This document shows, piece by piece, positions 1 through 10,149 of a stretch of DNA of 64,000 nucleotides; position 1 is the first letter of the stretch, and each line of letters opens with the position of its first letter. Source of the stretch: Hydrogenovibrio kuenenii DSM 12350. Lineage in GTDB: Bacteria; Pseudomonadota; Gammaproteobacteria; Thiomicrospirales; Thiomicrospiraceae. The stretch is taken from assembly GCF_000526715.1 (NCBI RefSeq), contig NZ_JAGP01000001.1:868001-932000 (forward strand), written 5' to 3'. Both the position numbers and the translations under genes were made by a program. Under the pieces are notes generated by a model. It was not told where the DNA came from. It ran no database searches and was given only the letters and a program-made list of their open reading frames with translations.

Positions 1-1
1 G

Positions 2-1018
2 CGTGAAGAATTCGCAAGTGATTTTGTTTTCCCAATGATGCGTGCCAATGCCATTTATGAAGGTGAGTACCGTTTAGGAACTTCGATTGCACGTCCTTTG
101 ATTTCAAAACGTTTGGTAGAAATTGCTCAGGAAACAGGTGCGGATGCCATCTCTCATGGTGCAACGGGTAAAGGAAACGACCAAGTACGTTTTGAGCTAA
201 ATGCTTATGCATTAATGCCGGATGTTAAGGTCATCGCACCTTGGCGTGAATGGGATTTGTTATCTCGCGAAAAGTTGATGGCTTACGCTGAGAAACACAA
301 CATTTCGATTGAAAAGAAAAAAGGCAAGAAGTCTCCTTATTCAATGGATGCAAACCTACTTCATATTTCTTATGAAGGTGGCATCATCGAAAACCCTGAA
401 AATGAACCAGAAGAAGATATGTGGTTGTGGACGGTTTCGCCAGAAAGTGCGCCTGATGAACCAACTTATCTGAATATCGAATTCGAAAAAGGTGACATCG
501 TCGCAATCAATGGTGAAAAAATGTCACCAGCAACGGTAATGGAATATTTGAACAAAGTTGGTGGTGAAAACGGTATCGGTCGCGATGACATCGTTGAAAA
601 CCGTTTTGTTGGTATGAAAGCACGTGGTTGCTATGAAACACCAGCTGGAACCATTATGTTGAAAGCACACCGAGCAATGGAGTCTTTGACACTGGATCGT
701 AATGCCGCGCATTTGAAAGATGAATTGATGCCTAAATATGCAGAGATGATTTATAACGGTTTCTGGTTTGCACCAGAGCGTGAAATGCTACAAGCATTGA
801 TCGATCAGTCGCAAACTTATGTGACTGGTGAAGTGCGTTTGAAGCTTTATAAAGGTAATGTGATTATCGTCGGACGCAGCTCTGAATACAGCTTGTTTGA
901 TGAAGCGATTGCGACCTTTGAAGAAGATGGTGGTGCTTATAACCATAAAGACGCAGAAGGCTTTATTAAGCTGAATGCACTACGTTTGAAAACGGCTGCC
1001 AAAAGACGTTCAAAATAA
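2..1018 (+). CDS. argG: Argininosuccinate synthase, 3' part (5' end outside window)
   Basis: The enzyme joins citrulline and aspartate with ATP to form argininosuccinate, the penultimate step of arginine synthesis, in the cytosol. The open frame runs in from the window edge ([14 protein letters not shown]), so the internal ATG at 35 is not the start and the N-terminal ATP-binding part is missing here. What remains carries the family signatures: [15 protein letters not shown] near the beginning, [13 protein letters not shown] (citrulline/aspartate site) and the [12 protein letters not shown] segment. The C-terminus ends in a normal basic tail and is followed at once by a terminator, so argG probably ends its own transcription unit. 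Identification is secure from family knowledge. Confidence 0.96.
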   Translation, partial: REEFASDFVFPMMRANAIYEGEYRLGTSIARPLISKRLVEIAQETGADAISHGATGKGNDQVRFELNAYALMPDVKVIAPWREWDLLSREKLMAYAEKHNISIEKKKGKKSPYSMDANLLHISYEGGIIENPENEPEEDMWLWTVSPESAPDEPTYLNIEFEKGDIVAINGEKMSPATVMEYLNKVGGENGIGRDDIVENRFVGMKARGCYETPAGTIMLKAHRAMESLTLDRNAAHLKDELMPKYAEMIYNGFWFAPEREMLQALIDQSQTYVTGEVRLKLYKGNVIIVGRSSEYSLFDEAIATFEEDGGAYNHKDAEGFIKLNALRLKTAAKRRSK

Positions 1019-1032
1019 TTGTAATGATTGCG

Positions 1033-1075
1033 AAACCGCTCAGTTAAATCCGACAGGGTTTTGAGCGGTTTTTTT
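1033..1075 (+). terminator. Rho-independent terminator after argG
   Basis: The arm AAACCGCTCA pairs with TGAGCGGTTT across a loop of about 20 nt and is followed by a run of T. It lies 15 nt past the argG stop and before pgpA. Confidence 0.85.
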
Positions 1076-1096
1076 GTATAAACTTTTCGGATTTTG

Positions 1097-1582
1097 ATGA
1101 TGCGCACACCTAGCTTTGAAGACTTACTGAAACACCCCATTCTGTTTTTGGGGTTTGGGCTGGGATCAGGTCTTTCGCCCAAAGCGCCCGGAACCGTTGG
1201 CACTCTGTTTGGCGGGGTGATTTTTTTACCGCTATTGCTGTGGAATCCTCCTTTAGCATGGGTTTTGACGCTTGTAGGTCTAGTCTTCGGTAGTCGTATT
1301 TGCGGCCAATCAGCGGATTGGTCAGGCGTGCATGACCACGGTGGTATTGTATGGGATGAGTTTGTTGCGATCTGGTTGGTTTTGCTGTGTTTGCCTCAAC
1401 AAACATGGTTCTATTGGCTGTTTGCGTTTGTCGCGTTTCGTTTTTTCGATATTATCAAGCCTTGGCCTATCGGCTGGGTGGACAAACGTGTGCAAGGCGG
1501 CTTTGGCATTATGCTGGATGACATAATTGCTGCTTGTTACAGCATAATGATTATTTGGGGTGCTTCCGCTAGTTTTTTGTAG
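1097..1582 (+). CDS. pgpA: Phosphatidylglycerophosphatase A
   Basis: An inner-membrane phosphatase that dephosphorylates phosphatidylglycerol phosphate to phosphatidylglycerol. The sequence shows the PgpA pattern: LSPKAPGTVGT near residue 27, DHGGIVWDEF with the acidic metal ligands in the middle, RFFDIIKPWPI, and GFGIMLDDIIA near the C-terminus, with several hydrophobic membrane segments. At about 160 aa it has the usual length. A TTG at 1094 and ATGs at 1097 and 1100 are possible starts; an ATG is preferred although no strong ribosome site is visible. It stands alone between the argG terminator and the rhodanese gene. Confidence 0.93.
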   Translation: MMRTPSFEDLLKHPILFLGFGLGSGLSPKAPGTVGTLFGGVIFLPLLLWNPPLAWVLTLVGLVFGSRICGQSADWSGVHDHGGIVWDEFVAIWLVLLCLPQQTWFYWLFAFVAFRFFDIIKPWPIGWVDKRVQGGFGIMLDDIIAACYSIMIIWGASASFL

Positions 1583-1652
1583 GCGGATAAGAGATAATTC
1601 TGAAAATATGAAAAAAGAAAATATAAGACAATTCTAGGTTGGAGAAGTAAAA

Positions 1653-1949
1653 ATGTTCATTTCGTGTGAAGATGCAAAAAAACTCATTAAAGAAAAAAAT
1701 GCACAATTTGTTGATGTAAGAACGCCAGAAGAATTTTCAATGAGCAAATTACCTGGTGCGGTAAACATTCCTTTACAAGATATTGATCAAGTCGGTAACA
1801 GTATGTTGGATAAAGATATGCCTGTTGTTGTTTTTTGTCGTTCTGGTCAACGTTCTCACATGGCAATGCAAATTTTATTGTCATTAGGCTTTGACGAAGT
1901 CTATAACATGGGCCCTTACCAAGCTTGGTATCAATGTCCTGATCTTTAA
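1653..1949 (+). CDS. Single-domain rhodanese-like sulfurtransferase
   Basis: A 98-residue protein made of one rhodanese domain, without signal peptide, so cytosolic. Visible marks are the N-terminal FVDVRTPEEF motif, PGAVNIP, and the active-site loop C62-R-S-G-Q-R-S, whose cysteine would carry the persulfide. The start is well supported by GGAGAAG a few bases upstream. A strong terminator follows. Family members move sulfane sulfur to cyanide or thiol acceptors; the physiological acceptor here is unknown. It resembles GlpE and other stand-alone rhodaneses, but no glycerol genes are nearby, so no symbol is given. Confidence 0.9.
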   Translation: MFISCEDAKKLIKEKNAQFVDVRTPEEFSMSKLPGAVNIPLQDIDQVGNSMLDKDMPVVVFCRSGQRSHMAMQILLSLGFDEVYNMGPYQAWYQCPDL

Positions 1950-2005
1950 GCAAAGCGTTAGCCACAGAACTTTAAAGTTTATTGTGCTATTGTTTACCAA
2001 TTAGA

Positions 2006-2031
2006 AAAGTACCTTAGGGTACTTTTTTTTT
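2006..2031 (+). terminator. Rho-independent terminator after rhodanese gene
   Basis: Perfect 8-bp stem AAAGTACC/GGTACTTT with loop TTAG, running into nine T. It ends the rhodanese transcript just ahead of the symporter gene. Confidence 0.9.
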
Positions 2032-2059
2032 GAACGACCTAATCATTTCGGAGAAGAGT

Positions 2060-3322
2060 ATGAAAATCGCGCTTCATTGGCAGATTCTAATTGCGCTGAT
2101 ATTGGCGGCCTTGTTGGGAAGTTGGGCCGGCACAGATAAAGCTGTGTTTGGTGTGCAATGGCTGTCAGTATTCACTTTTATTGGAACGCTATTTTTAAAT
2201 GCACTGAAAATGATCGTGGTGCCTTTGGTGGTTTCAGCTATTATTTCCGGGGTGGCAAACGTAGGTAGTCAAGGTGGTTTTGGGCGCTTGGGGATGAAAA
2301 CTATTGGTTATTATCTTATGACCTCGACAATCGCAATTGTAGTGGGGTTGACACTGGTAAATTTGATTCATCCAGGTGTGTCAGATAATGGCGTACCGGT
2401 TTTGCATGCAAGTGCTGAAGTCACACAAGCAGTGCAAGGAAAAACTGCCGGAGATATTGTTGAAGTCTTTCTTCGAATGATTCCTGTCAATGTTGTTGAT
2501 GCTGCGGCAACAGGCCAGATGCTAGGGCTTATATTCTTTAGTCTTTTGTTTGGGTATTTTATGACCAAAATCCAGCCGGATTTCAAAACAACACTCTCGC
2601 GTTTTTGGAGTGGAATATTTGAAGTTATGATGTTGATGACCGGGTGGGTGATGAAGTTTGCTCCAATTGGTGTGTTTGGTTTGGTTGCCGCATCTATTGC
2701 CAAAACCGGGTTCGATCAATTTGAAAACTTGGCGATGTTCTTTATGACAGTAACTTTAGCACTGGCAACTCATTTGCTGATTGTGATGCCAATTTTGCTT
2801 AGAACATTGGGTAAAGTATCCAACCCTTGGCTGCATTTTCAGGCGATGGCGCCCGTGCTACTAACGGCATTTTCAACAAGCTCTTCTTCTTCGACTCTGC
2901 CGGTCACGATTGCATCTGTTGAAAAAAGAGCAGGGGTATCCAACCGAATTTCGAGTTTTGTATTGCCACTAGGCGCTACCGTTAATATGGATGGTACTGC
3001 GCTTTATGAATGTGTTGCCGCTATCTTTATCGCACAAATGTTTGGTATTCCATTGGATTGGTCTACTCAGTTACTGATAGTTGTGGTTGCTTTGACAACG
3101 TCTATCGGCGTGGCAGGTATTCCTTCTGCGAGCTTGGTAGCGATCAGTATTATTCTGGTTGCAGTTGGCTTGCCGGCTGAAGCTATTGGTTTATTGTTGG
3201 TGGTTGATCGCCTATTGGATATGATGCGCACTGCGGTGAATGTATTTAGTGATTCTGTTGGTGCGGTTATTATTGCCCGTTCAGAAGGTGAGACAGACGT
3301 TTTAACTGAAAAACGTTTTTGA
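2060..3322 (+). CDS. Dicarboxylate/amino acid:cation symporter (SDF/DAACS family)
   Basis: An inner-membrane secondary transporter of the GltP/DctA family that couples uptake of glutamate, aspartate or C4-dicarboxylates to H+ or Na+. It shows about eight hydrophobic segments, the serine-rich re-entrant loop STSSSSSTLPVT, the N-M-D-G-T sequence of the substrate/cation site (ATVNMDGTALYE), and the C-terminal re-entrant region (AGIPSASLVAI) followed by DRLLDMMRTAVN. A TTG at 2030 would add ten residues, but the ATG at 2060 is preceded by GGAGAA at good spacing and is taken as start (420 aa). Substrate cannot be fixed from sequence alone. It stands alone on its strand. Confidence 0.92.
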   Translation: MKIALHWQILIALILAALLGSWAGTDKAVFGVQWLSVFTFIGTLFLNALKMIVVPLVVSAIISGVANVGSQGGFGRLGMKTIGYYLMTSTIAIVVGLTLVNLIHPGVSDNGVPVLHASAEVTQAVQGKTAGDIVEVFLRMIPVNVVDAAATGQMLGLIFFSLLFGYFMTKIQPDFKTTLSRFWSGIFEVMMLMTGWVMKFAPIGVFGLVAASIAKTGFDQFENLAMFFMTVTLALATHLLIVMPILLRTLGKVSNPWLHFQAMAPVLLTAFSTSSSSSTLPVTIASVEKRAGVSNRISSFVLPLGATVNMDGTALYECVAAIFIAQMFGIPLDWSTQLLIVVVALTTSIGVAGIPSASLVAISIILVAVGLPAEAIGLLLVVDRLLDMMRTAVNVFSDSVGAVIIARSEGETDVLTEKRF

Positions 3323-3354
3323 TTGTTATAAATTGATTCGTTGGTACTCTGCTG

Positions 3355-3373
3355 AAAATCTACCAGGCTGGGT
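3355..3373 (+). repeat. Dispersed AAAATCTRCCAGGCTGGG motif, copy 1 (intergenic)
   Basis: Reads AAAATCTACCAGGCTGGGT, 33 nt after the symporter stop. First of 12 dispersed copies in this window; see findings. Confidence 0.85.
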
Positions 3374-3575
3374 ACCCGCGCGCTATTTTTAATGCAATTC
3401 AAGCTTAAAAACCTTAGAATAGAGCGCTAATTAAAATTAAAAACGTCCTTCCAATAAAGTTAAACGCTTGCTGAAGAAAAAGATGGTTTAAGCCGTGTTT
3501 TTAAGCACTTTAAGTAGTTGGAAATTGTTAAATACGTCGTCACAAGATTAAATACAGATAGTATTAGAGCGCAGA

Positions 3576-4763
3576 ATGAATTTACACGAATACCAAGCAA
3601 AATCCCTGTTTTCCGATTACAAGATTCCTATCCCTCAAGGCGTCATGATTTCAAGTATGTCACAGCTTGATGCCGCTTTAACAGAAATTGAAGGCGATAA
3701 ATGGGTTGTTAAAGCTCAGATTCATGCGGGTGCTAGAGGTAAGGCTGGCGGTGTCAAACTGGTTTCCTCTCGTGATGAGGCTCATCAAGTTGCAGAACAG
3801 TTACTTGGCAGTTCTTTAGCAACGATTCAAACAGCAGGTAAAGCACTTCCTATTCACTCGCTATTGATTGAGCAAACGCTAAATATTCAAACTGAATTGT
3901 ATTTAAGTTTGCTGGTGGATCGTGTTACCAAAACCCACACATTTATTATCTCTGAAGCGGGCGGTATGGATATTGAAGCCGTTGCAGAAGCGACGCCAGA
4001 CAAAATCCTAACCGTACATGTTGATCCTACTGTCGGACTTATGCCTTACCAATGCCGAGAAATCGGTTTTGCTTTAGAGTTGAAAGGCACAGCGTTTAAA
4101 CAGTTAATGGGTGTGATGCAAGGTCTGTATCGTTTAGCGCTGGATAAAGATATTTCTTTATTGGAAATCAATCCATTGATTGTTACAGCTGATAATGAAT
4201 TGATTGCATTGGATGCAAAAATCAATATTGATTCTAATGCGCTTTATCGCCAGCCAGCGTTGGTGGCAATGCGTGATGCAACGCAAGAAGATGAACGCGA
4301 AGCTAAAGCAGCCGACCATCAGTTGAACTATATTGCACTGGATGGTGACATCGGTTGTATGGTTAATGGCGCAGGCTTGGCAATGGCTACGATGGACTTA
4401 ATTAAGCTTAATGGCGGTGAGCCAGCTAACTTCCTAGATGTGGGGGGCGGTGCTACACCGGAGCGAGTATCTGAAGCATTTAAATTGATTTTATCTTCTC
4501 CAGATGTGAAATCGATTTTGGTTAATATTTTTGGTGGTATCGTCCGTTGTGACCTGATTGCAGACGGTATTATTCAAGCAGTGCAGGAAGTAGGTTTGAC
4601 CATTCCTGTGGTTGTGCGTTTGGAAGGAACAAATGTGGAGCTGGGGAAAGAAAAATTGGCACAAAGCGGTTTGGCGATTATCACAGCGGATGGTTTGGCA
4701 GATGCCGCACAAAAAGTTGTTGCTGTAGCGAATGAGAGCACAACCAATGGAGGTGCTATCTAA
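3576..4763 (+). CDS. sucC: Succinyl-CoA ligase (ADP-forming) subunit beta
   Basis: Beta subunit of succinyl-CoA synthetase, which interconverts succinyl-CoA and succinate with substrate-level ATP formation in the TCA cycle. The N-terminus MNLHEYQAK is diagnostic. An ATP-grasp fold follows ([16 protein letters not shown] about residues 46-61), then the metal-binding region LLEINPL and the C-terminal ligase domain with [11 protein letters not shown] and [12 protein letters not shown]. The length of 395 aa is normal (E. coli 388). Its last base is shared with the ATG of sucD, indicating translational coupling of the two subunits. The preceding 250-bp spacer probably holds the promoter but no clear consensus was found. 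Confidence 0.96.
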   Translation: MNLHEYQAKSLFSDYKIPIPQGVMISSMSQLDAALTEIEGDKWVVKAQIHAGARGKAGGVKLVSSRDEAHQVAEQLLGSSLATIQTAGKALPIHSLLIEQTLNIQTELYLSLLVDRVTKTHTFIISEAGGMDIEAVAEATPDKILTVHVDPTVGLMPYQCREIGFALELKGTAFKQLMGVMQGLYRLALDKDISLLEINPLIVTADNELIALDAKINIDSNALYRQPALVAMRDATQEDEREAKAADHQLNYIALDGDIGCMVNGAGLAMATMDLIKLNGGEPANFLDVGGGATPERVSEAFKLILSSPDVKSILVNIFGGIVRCDLIADGIIQAVQEVGLTIPVVVRLEGTNVELGKEKLAQSGLAIITADGLADAAQKVVAVANESTTNGGAI

Positions 4764-5644
4764 TGAGTATTTTGATTGATAGCAACACCAAGGTGATTTG
4801 CCAGGGCTTTACTGGAAAACAAGGCTCTTTCCATTCTGAGCAAGCCATAGCTTACGGAACCAAAATGGTAGGCGGTGTAACACCAGGAAAAGGTGGTACC
4901 ATGCACCTTGATCTACCCGTTTTTAATACGGTCAAAGAAGCGGTAGAGCAAACGGGGGCTGAAGCCTCAATGATTTACGTGCCACCAGCTTTTGCTGCCG
5001 ACTCTATTATCGAAGCTATCAACGCTGGAATTAAAGTGATTACCTGTATTACCGAAGGGATTCCGGTTAACGATATGCTAAAAGTTCGTGCCGTATTGGA
5101 TAAATCGGATGCTTATTTAATTGGGCCGAATTGTCCAGGGTTAATTACACCGGGCAATGATGGTGATGGTTGTAAAATTGGTATTATGCCAGGCCACATT
5201 CACCAACCAGGTAAGATTGGTATTGTGTCTCGTTCTGGAACTTTGACTTATGAAGCAGTGCATCAAACTACGCAGAACGGTTTAGGTCAATCAACTTGTG
5301 TTGGTATTGGCGGAGACCCGATTCAAGGTATGAACTTTATTGATTGTTTACGTTTGTTTGAGCAAGATCCACAAACCGAAGGAATTATTTTGGTAGGGGA
5401 AATTGGTGGTCAGGCAGAGGAAGATGCAGCGCAATTTATTCAGCAACATGTGACTAAGCCTGTTGTTGCTTATATTGCCGGCGTTACCGCACCCGCTGGC
5501 AAACGTATGGGACATGCCGGCGCTATTGTTAGCGGTGGTAAAGGGACGGCTGAAGCTAAGTTTGCCGCATTGGAAGCAGCAGGTGTGACGGTAGTGCGAT
5601 CGCCAGCGGATTTGGGTGTTGCCATCCAGAAACGTTTAGCTTAA
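4763..5644 (+). CDS. sucD: Succinyl-CoA ligase (ADP-forming) subunit alpha
   Basis: Alpha subunit of succinyl-CoA synthetase, with CoA-binding domain and the phosphorylated active-site histidine. The N-terminal Rossmann part has [12 protein letters not shown] (CoA site, residues 13-24), then IGPNCPG and [10 protein letters not shown]251 in [10 protein letters not shown] is the phosphohistidine known from the family. At 293 aa it is full length. Start codon and sucC stop overlap (TAATG), so equal synthesis of both subunits is expected. nadE follows after 41 bp and may be co-transcribed. Confidence 0.96.
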   Translation: MSILIDSNTKVICQGFTGKQGSFHSEQAIAYGTKMVGGVTPGKGGTMHLDLPVFNTVKEAVEQTGAEASMIYVPPAFAADSIIEAINAGIKVITCITEGIPVNDMLKVRAVLDKSDAYLIGPNCPGLITPGNDGDGCKIGIMPGHIHQPGKIGIVSRSGTLTYEAVHQTTQNGLGQSTCVGIGGDPIQGMNFIDCLRLFEQDPQTEGIILVGEIGGQAEEDAAQFIQQHVTKPVVAYIAGVTAPAGKRMGHAGAIVSGGKGTAEAKFAALEAAGVTVVRSPADLGVAIQKRLA

Positions 5645-5685
5645 TAATAAATATGAAAAAACATTGAGGTTAATGGGACAAGGTT

Positions 5686-7317
5686 ATGTCTGAACAAATA
5701 AAAATTGTCATGGCTCAAATTAACCCCGTAGTAGGGGATATCAATGGCAATGTTCAGCTAATCATTGACTCAGCCCATCAAGCCAAACAACAAGAGGGTG
5801 CTGATATTGTTGTTTTTCCTGAAATGACGATTACAGGTTACCCACCAGAAGATTTACTTTTCCGAGAAGAACTTTACGTCCAAGTCGACCAGGCGCTTTC
5901 ACTCATATGCAATACTGTCAAAGACGTTGCTGTGGTGATTGGTTATCCCATGATGGATGATTTGGGTGAACGCTTTAATATGGCTGCCTGGATTGAAGGC
6001 GGGCAAATTCAAGCCAGTTATATCAAACAAAACCTGCCAAATTACAGTGTATTTGATGAAAAACGCTATTTTGAATCGGGTGATCAACCTTGTGTGGTTA
6101 ACTTCAAAGGCGTTTCATTTGGTTTGCTCGTTTGTGAAGATATTTGGAAAATCTCACCAGCCAGTCAGGCTGTTGCAGCCGGTGCTCAGGCCTTACTGAT
6201 TTTAAATTCTTCTCCCTTTTTCGCTGAAAAACATCAAGACAGAATCGATGTCGTTAAACGTCGTATTTCGGAAGTTTCTGTGCCTGTTATTTACGTCAAT
6301 CAGATTGGTGGGCAAGATGAACTAGTGTTTGATGGTGGTTCTTTTGCCACCTGTTCTGAAGGTGAGGTTCAAGTTCAAGCGCCAGAGTTTAAAGAATGCT
6401 TAATGCCTGTCACCTTGTTAAAGCAAGGTAACTCAGTAGCCATTATGCCAGGCGAACAAGCCGAACTCTATGAAGATGAAGCTCGTGTGTACCAAGCGTT
6501 GGTGATGGGTGTTAAAGACTATATTCAAAAAAATGGTTTTAACGGTGCGTTATTAGGTTTGTCTGGAGGCATTGATTCTGCATTAACTTTGGCGATAGCT
6601 GTCGATGCACTGGGGGCAGATAAAGTTGAAGCGGTGATGATGCCGTTCCGTTATACCGCGGACATTAGTATTGAAGATGCTAAACTAGAAGCGGATATTT
6701 TGGGTGTCCATTACCATTCCATTCCAATTGAGACTATGTATGCAGCTTTTGAATCGGCATTAGTGCCTAGGTTTGAAGGTTATGAACACGATTTAACAGA
6801 AGAAAACCTGCAAGCGCGTATTCGAGGCACTTTGTTGATGGCAATTTCCAACAAAGTTGGTAAACTAGTTTTAGCAACCAGTAATAAATCGGAAGTGGCT
6901 GTGGGGTATTCCACGCTTTATGGTGATATGGTTGGTGGATTTTCGCCTCTAAAGGATGTGCCTAAAACTTTGGTGTATCGTTTGGCGAAATATCGAAATA
7001 GCTTATCTGTTGTGATTCCTGAAAGAGTGATTATTCGTCCGCCGTCGGCAGAGTTGCGACCAGACCAGAAAGACCAAGACACATTACCAGATTATGATGT
7101 ACTTGATGTTGTTATTGAGAACTATGTAAAATGCGATAAATCACCTAAAAAAATTGCGGAAGAATTTGGCTTTGATCAACAGCAAGTTGAATCCGTGGTG
7201 AAGATGATTGATAGAAGCGAATACAAAAGGCGCCAAGCTGCACCGGGTATTAAGATTACCAAAAGAGCATTTGGCAGAGATCGACGTTATCCAATTACTA
7301 ATAAGTATCGGGAGTAA
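5686..7317 (+). CDS. nadE: Glutamine-dependent NAD+ synthetase
   Basis: Amidates nicotinate adenine dinucleotide to NAD+, the last step of NAD synthesis, using ammonia released from glutamine. The N-terminal half is a nitrilase-like amidase with the triad E46 (VFPEMTITGYPPEDLL), K114 (IKQNLPNY) and C150 (LLVCEDIW). The C-terminal half is the ATP-pyrophosphatase domain with the P-loop SGGIDS at 293-298. The fusion of both domains in 543 aa defines the glutamine-dependent, bacterial long form, so no separate glutaminase is needed. It lies 41 bp after sucD and 8 bp before the cyclic-di-GMP gene. nadC of the same pathway is at 14.1 kb. Confidence 0.95.
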   Translation: MSEQIKIVMAQINPVVGDINGNVQLIIDSAHQAKQQEGADIVVFPEMTITGYPPEDLLFREELYVQVDQALSLICNTVKDVAVVIGYPMMDDLGERFNMAAWIEGGQIQASYIKQNLPNYSVFDEKRYFESGDQPCVVNFKGVSFGLLVCEDIWKISPASQAVAAGAQALLILNSSPFFAEKHQDRIDVVKRRISEVSVPVIYVNQIGGQDELVFDGGSFATCSEGEVQVQAPEFKECLMPVTLLKQGNSVAIMPGEQAELYEDEARVYQALVMGVKDYIQKNGFNGALLGLSGGIDSALTLAIAVDALGADKVEAVMMPFRYTADISIEDAKLEADILGVHYHSIPIETMYAAFESALVPRFEGYEHDLTEENLQARIRGTLLMAISNKVGKLVLATSNKSEVAVGYSTLYGDMVGGFSPLKDVPKTLVYRLAKYRNSLSVVIPERVIIRPPSAELRPDQKDQDTLPDYDVLDVVIENYVKCDKSPKKIAEEFGFDQQQVESVVKMIDRSEYKRRQAAPGIKITKRAFGRDRRYPITNKYRE

Positions 7318-7325
7318 AACGAGTT

Positions 7326-9203
7326 ATGGTTGATCAAATGGTTTCTAAGAGTTTTATTCAACTTCCTGAAGATCCGCTATGCCCGACTGACCCTTCCGAC
7401 TCCCTTTCTCTTGAACAAATTGAGCTTTTACTTCAGCTTCAGCGAGATGTATTAGAAGACATTGTCTTTTCTACAGATGCCAATGGTGTAGTTGAAAAAA
7501 TCTGTTATTTAGCAGAAGAATTATTACCAAACTCTGTTGCTTCAGTCATGTTGCTAAAAGATAACAAGCTAGATGTTTATTGTGCTCCAAGTATTTCAAA
7601 AGAAGGTATTGAGCGTTTAAATGGATTGCAGCCAGGTCCCAATGCTGGCTCTTGCGGTAATGTTTGTTTTAAGAAAACCCCCGCTTTTGTCTCCGATACG
7701 TTTACCGATGACCGTTGGAAGGACCTTATGCCAATTGCTGAGGACTTTAACTTGAGGGCTTGTTGGTCTGTGCCTGTTAGGACGGAGGTTGATGAACTGG
7801 TAGGGACTTTTGCTCTAACCAGCTTTGAAACACGTGCACCTTCACTATTTCATCGTCGCCTTTTGGATACCTGCGGTTTCTTGATTGGTATTGTTCTTAA
7901 ACGTGAAAAGTTAGAAAAGCGTTTGGTTGATGCTGCCTATTATGATTCACTTACGCAATTGTCAAATCGTAAAAAACTGCAACTCGATTTACAGGGCTAT
8001 ATCGAAGAAGGTCGAGAGTTTGTTCTTGCTTTTATAGGGTTGGATAGATTCAAGTCTGTGAATGATACCTATGGTCACGAGACAGGGGATTATGTTTTAT
8101 CCCAAGTGGCAAAACGATTATCTTCAGGCTGTGGCATTGCATTGGGTGTGTATCGCATTACTGGGGATGAGTTTGCTGTTGTTATTGAAAGCCCTCAATT
8201 TACGGATGCGTTTATTGCTTTGGCAGCGCAAATAGAAACGGTTTTGGCCCCTTCATTTAGTTTTAATGATGCTGAATTCTTTATTCGTGCTTGTGTTGGT
8301 TTTACCTATCCACTGGACGAGCTTGATTCGGTTGCAGAACTGATGAAGCGTGCTGACACGGCTATGTATGCTGCCAAAGCATCGAATGAGCAAAATTTTG
8401 CGGTGTTTTCACCAGCAATGGCCGACAAGGTGCAAGAAGAATTGCAACTTGAAAGAGACTTACATCATGCGATAAATAATCAGGAGTTTGAAGTCTTTTA
8501 TCAGCCAATTATGGACGCTGATGGCAAGGTCGTTCATTCATTAGAGGCATTGATTCGTTGGCATCATCCCGAAAAAGGTATGATTTCGCCGTTAGTTTTT
8601 ATTCCGCTTGCAGAGGAAGCAGGACTCATTCCTAAAGTTTCAACTTTTGTGGTTGGGCAGGTCATATCTTTTCTTAATGAATTGAAAGTCGCTAATATAC
8701 CTTTGTGTCGTGTGTCAATTAACTTATCAGGACGAGAATTTAATCCTAAACATATCAATGAGTTGATGTCTGTTATTGAAGAGCATGACTTAATGCATTG
8801 TTTTGAGTTTGAATTATTAGAAAGCTATTTAATGGAAAATGCGGAAGAGGTTATTTCATTATTGAACTCAATTAGAAAACGCGGCATTAGTATTGCGATT
8901 GATGATTTTGGTACGGGTTATTCATCATTGAGTTATCTGAAAAAATTTCCGGTAGATAAAATTAAAATCGACCAGTCTTTGATTAAGGATGTTGTATTTG
9001 ATGCCAATGATTTGGCAATCACAAAGGCGGTTGTTGCCATGGCAAGAAGTCTAAATTTGAAAGTAGTTGCTGAGGGGGTTGAGACAGGCTCACATAGCGA
9101 GTTGCTTTCTGAGTTGGGAGTGGATTATTTACAAGGCTTTGTTTTCTCTAAGCCTGTAACATCGGCCGAAGTAACCACTTATATTGAAAAAAGCTTTAGT
9201 TAA
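7326..9203 (+). CDS. GAF-GGDEF-EAL cyclic-di-GMP protein
   Basis: A soluble 625-aa protein with an N-terminal GAF domain (about 45-195; GSCGNVCF, WSVPV), a GGDEF domain (about 205-365) and an EAL domain (about 375-620). The GGDEF active loop is T-G-D-E-F at 279-283 with the first Gly changed, though the FKSVNDTYG metal region is kept; no RxxD inhibitory site precedes it. The EAL part keeps EAL (407-409), IDDFGTGYSS, the KID lysine and the VVAEGVET glutamate, so phosphodiesterase activity is likely and cyclase activity doubtful. The GAF domain may bind a small ligand. It directly follows nadE and may share its transcript. Confidence 0.93.
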   Translation: MVDQMVSKSFIQLPEDPLCPTDPSDSLSLEQIELLLQLQRDVLEDIVFSTDANGVVEKICYLAEELLPNSVASVMLLKDNKLDVYCAPSISKEGIERLNGLQPGPNAGSCGNVCFKKTPAFVSDTFTDDRWKDLMPIAEDFNLRACWSVPVRTEVDELVGTFALTSFETRAPSLFHRRLLDTCGFLIGIVLKREKLEKRLVDAAYYDSLTQLSNRKKLQLDLQGYIEEGREFVLAFIGLDRFKSVNDTYGHETGDYVLSQVAKRLSSGCGIALGVYRITGDEFAVVIESPQFTDAFIALAAQIETVLAPSFSFNDAEFFIRACVGFTYPLDELDSVAELMKRADTAMYAAKASNEQNFAVFSPAMADKVQEELQLERDLHHAINNQEFEVFYQPIMDADGKVVHSLEALIRWHHPEKGMISPLVFIPLAEEAGLIPKVSTFVVGQVISFLNELKVANIPLCRVSINLSGREFNPKHINELMSVIEEHDLMHCFEFELLESYLMENAEEVISLLNSIRKRGISIAIDDFGTGYSSLSYLKKFPVDKIKIDQSLIKDVVFDANDLAITKAVVAMARSLNLKVVAEGVETGSHSELLSELGVDYLQGFVFSKPVTSAEVTTYIEKSFS

Positions 9204-9218
9204 GAAAAATATAATGAA

Positions 9219-10013
9219 TCATTCAGAAGGTTGGGAAGGGTTCTTAGCTTCTGATTTTTTATTGAATTCAATGACTTTCTGAACGTCATTAGCATTACCT
9301 TTCATACCAAGCTTTTGGTAGCTGTCACGCATTAACTCCAGAGCATCTAAATTCACAACAGAACGCGGATAGTGTTTAATGACTTCTTTAGCGCGGTTTG
9401 CAGCGGCAAGGTAGGCTTTGCGTTTGAAATAGTATTCAGCAACCTGATATTCATGACGCGCCAACCGGTTACGTAAAATAATAAGGCGTTTGCGTGAAGC
9501 TTCTGCATACTTACTGGCAGGAAAGCGAGTAACCAGAGTTAAATAATCATTATAGGCATCTTTAGTGGAAGCCATATCTCGATAAGCCGGATCAGTTAAC
9601 CAACTGTCAAACCAGCTTTTATTAATAGAATCTGCGGCTAGTGCTTTCAAATATAAGGCATAAGGAATGGCGCGATGCTTAGGATAAAGTCGAATAAACT
9701 CTGCAAGCTCACGTTTGGCCGATTCAGGTTCATCATATTTGTAGTAAGCATAAGCTAACTCTAGGTAAGATTGTTCTGCATATTTACCATAAGGAAAGTA
9801 AGACTGAAGTTTTTCATAGTACTTAATTGCAGTTTCCCATTGTTCACTGCTATAAGCTTCTTTTGCGTGGTCGTAGAACTCTTTAACAGTCCATTTTGAC
9901 TCGTCTTTTTCAATCAAAGAAGAACAGCCAGCTAAAACAAAAACAGAAAGTAATAAAAGAAAGGTTAAGAGTGATTTCAGCGGTTTAGGACAACGCATCG
10001 ATAATGAGTTCAT
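9219..10013 (-). CDS. bamD: Outer membrane assembly lipoprotein BamD
   Basis: Essential lipoprotein of the BAM complex that inserts beta-barrel proteins into the outer membrane. The N-terminus is a lipoprotein signal (hydrophobic stretch ending in LAGC, lipidated C30, or C25 if the second Met is used). The mature part is a run of TPR-like helical repeats with the family hallmarks YYEKLQSYFPYGKYAEQ, ELAYAYYKY and ASKYAEASRKR. Length 264 aa matches the family. It is divergent from rluD, the same arrangement as in E. coli and many other gammaproteobacteria. Confidence 0.95.
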   Translation of the reverse strand: MNSLSMRCPKPLKSLLTFLLLLSVFVLAGCSSLIEKDESKWTVKEFYDHAKEAYSSEQWETAIKYYEKLQSYFPYGKYAEQSYLELAYAYYKYDEPESAKRELAEFIRLYPKHRAIPYALYLKALAADSINKSWFDSWLTDPAYRDMASTKDAYNDYLTLVTRFPASKYAEASRKRLIILRNRLARHEYQVAEYYFKRKAYLAAANRAKEVIKHYPRSVVNLDALELMRDSYQKLGMKGNANDVQKVIEFNKKSEAKNPSQPSE

Positions 10014-10149
10014 TTAGTCTAGTTGGTTAGAATTCGGTTAGAATATACAAAGTGCGAATTATAGCACATGCCGAAATTTCTAAACTATTATTCGGCTCTT
10101 CTCAATAAGTTTGTCATACATTGAAAGTTTAATCAGCTAAGGAGCAATT

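Noticed and set aside
6148-6175. Partial resemblance to the dispersed motif inside nadE (AAAATCTCACCAGCCAGTCAGG)
   Set aside because: The core CCAGGCTGG is absent and spacing differs; treated as chance.
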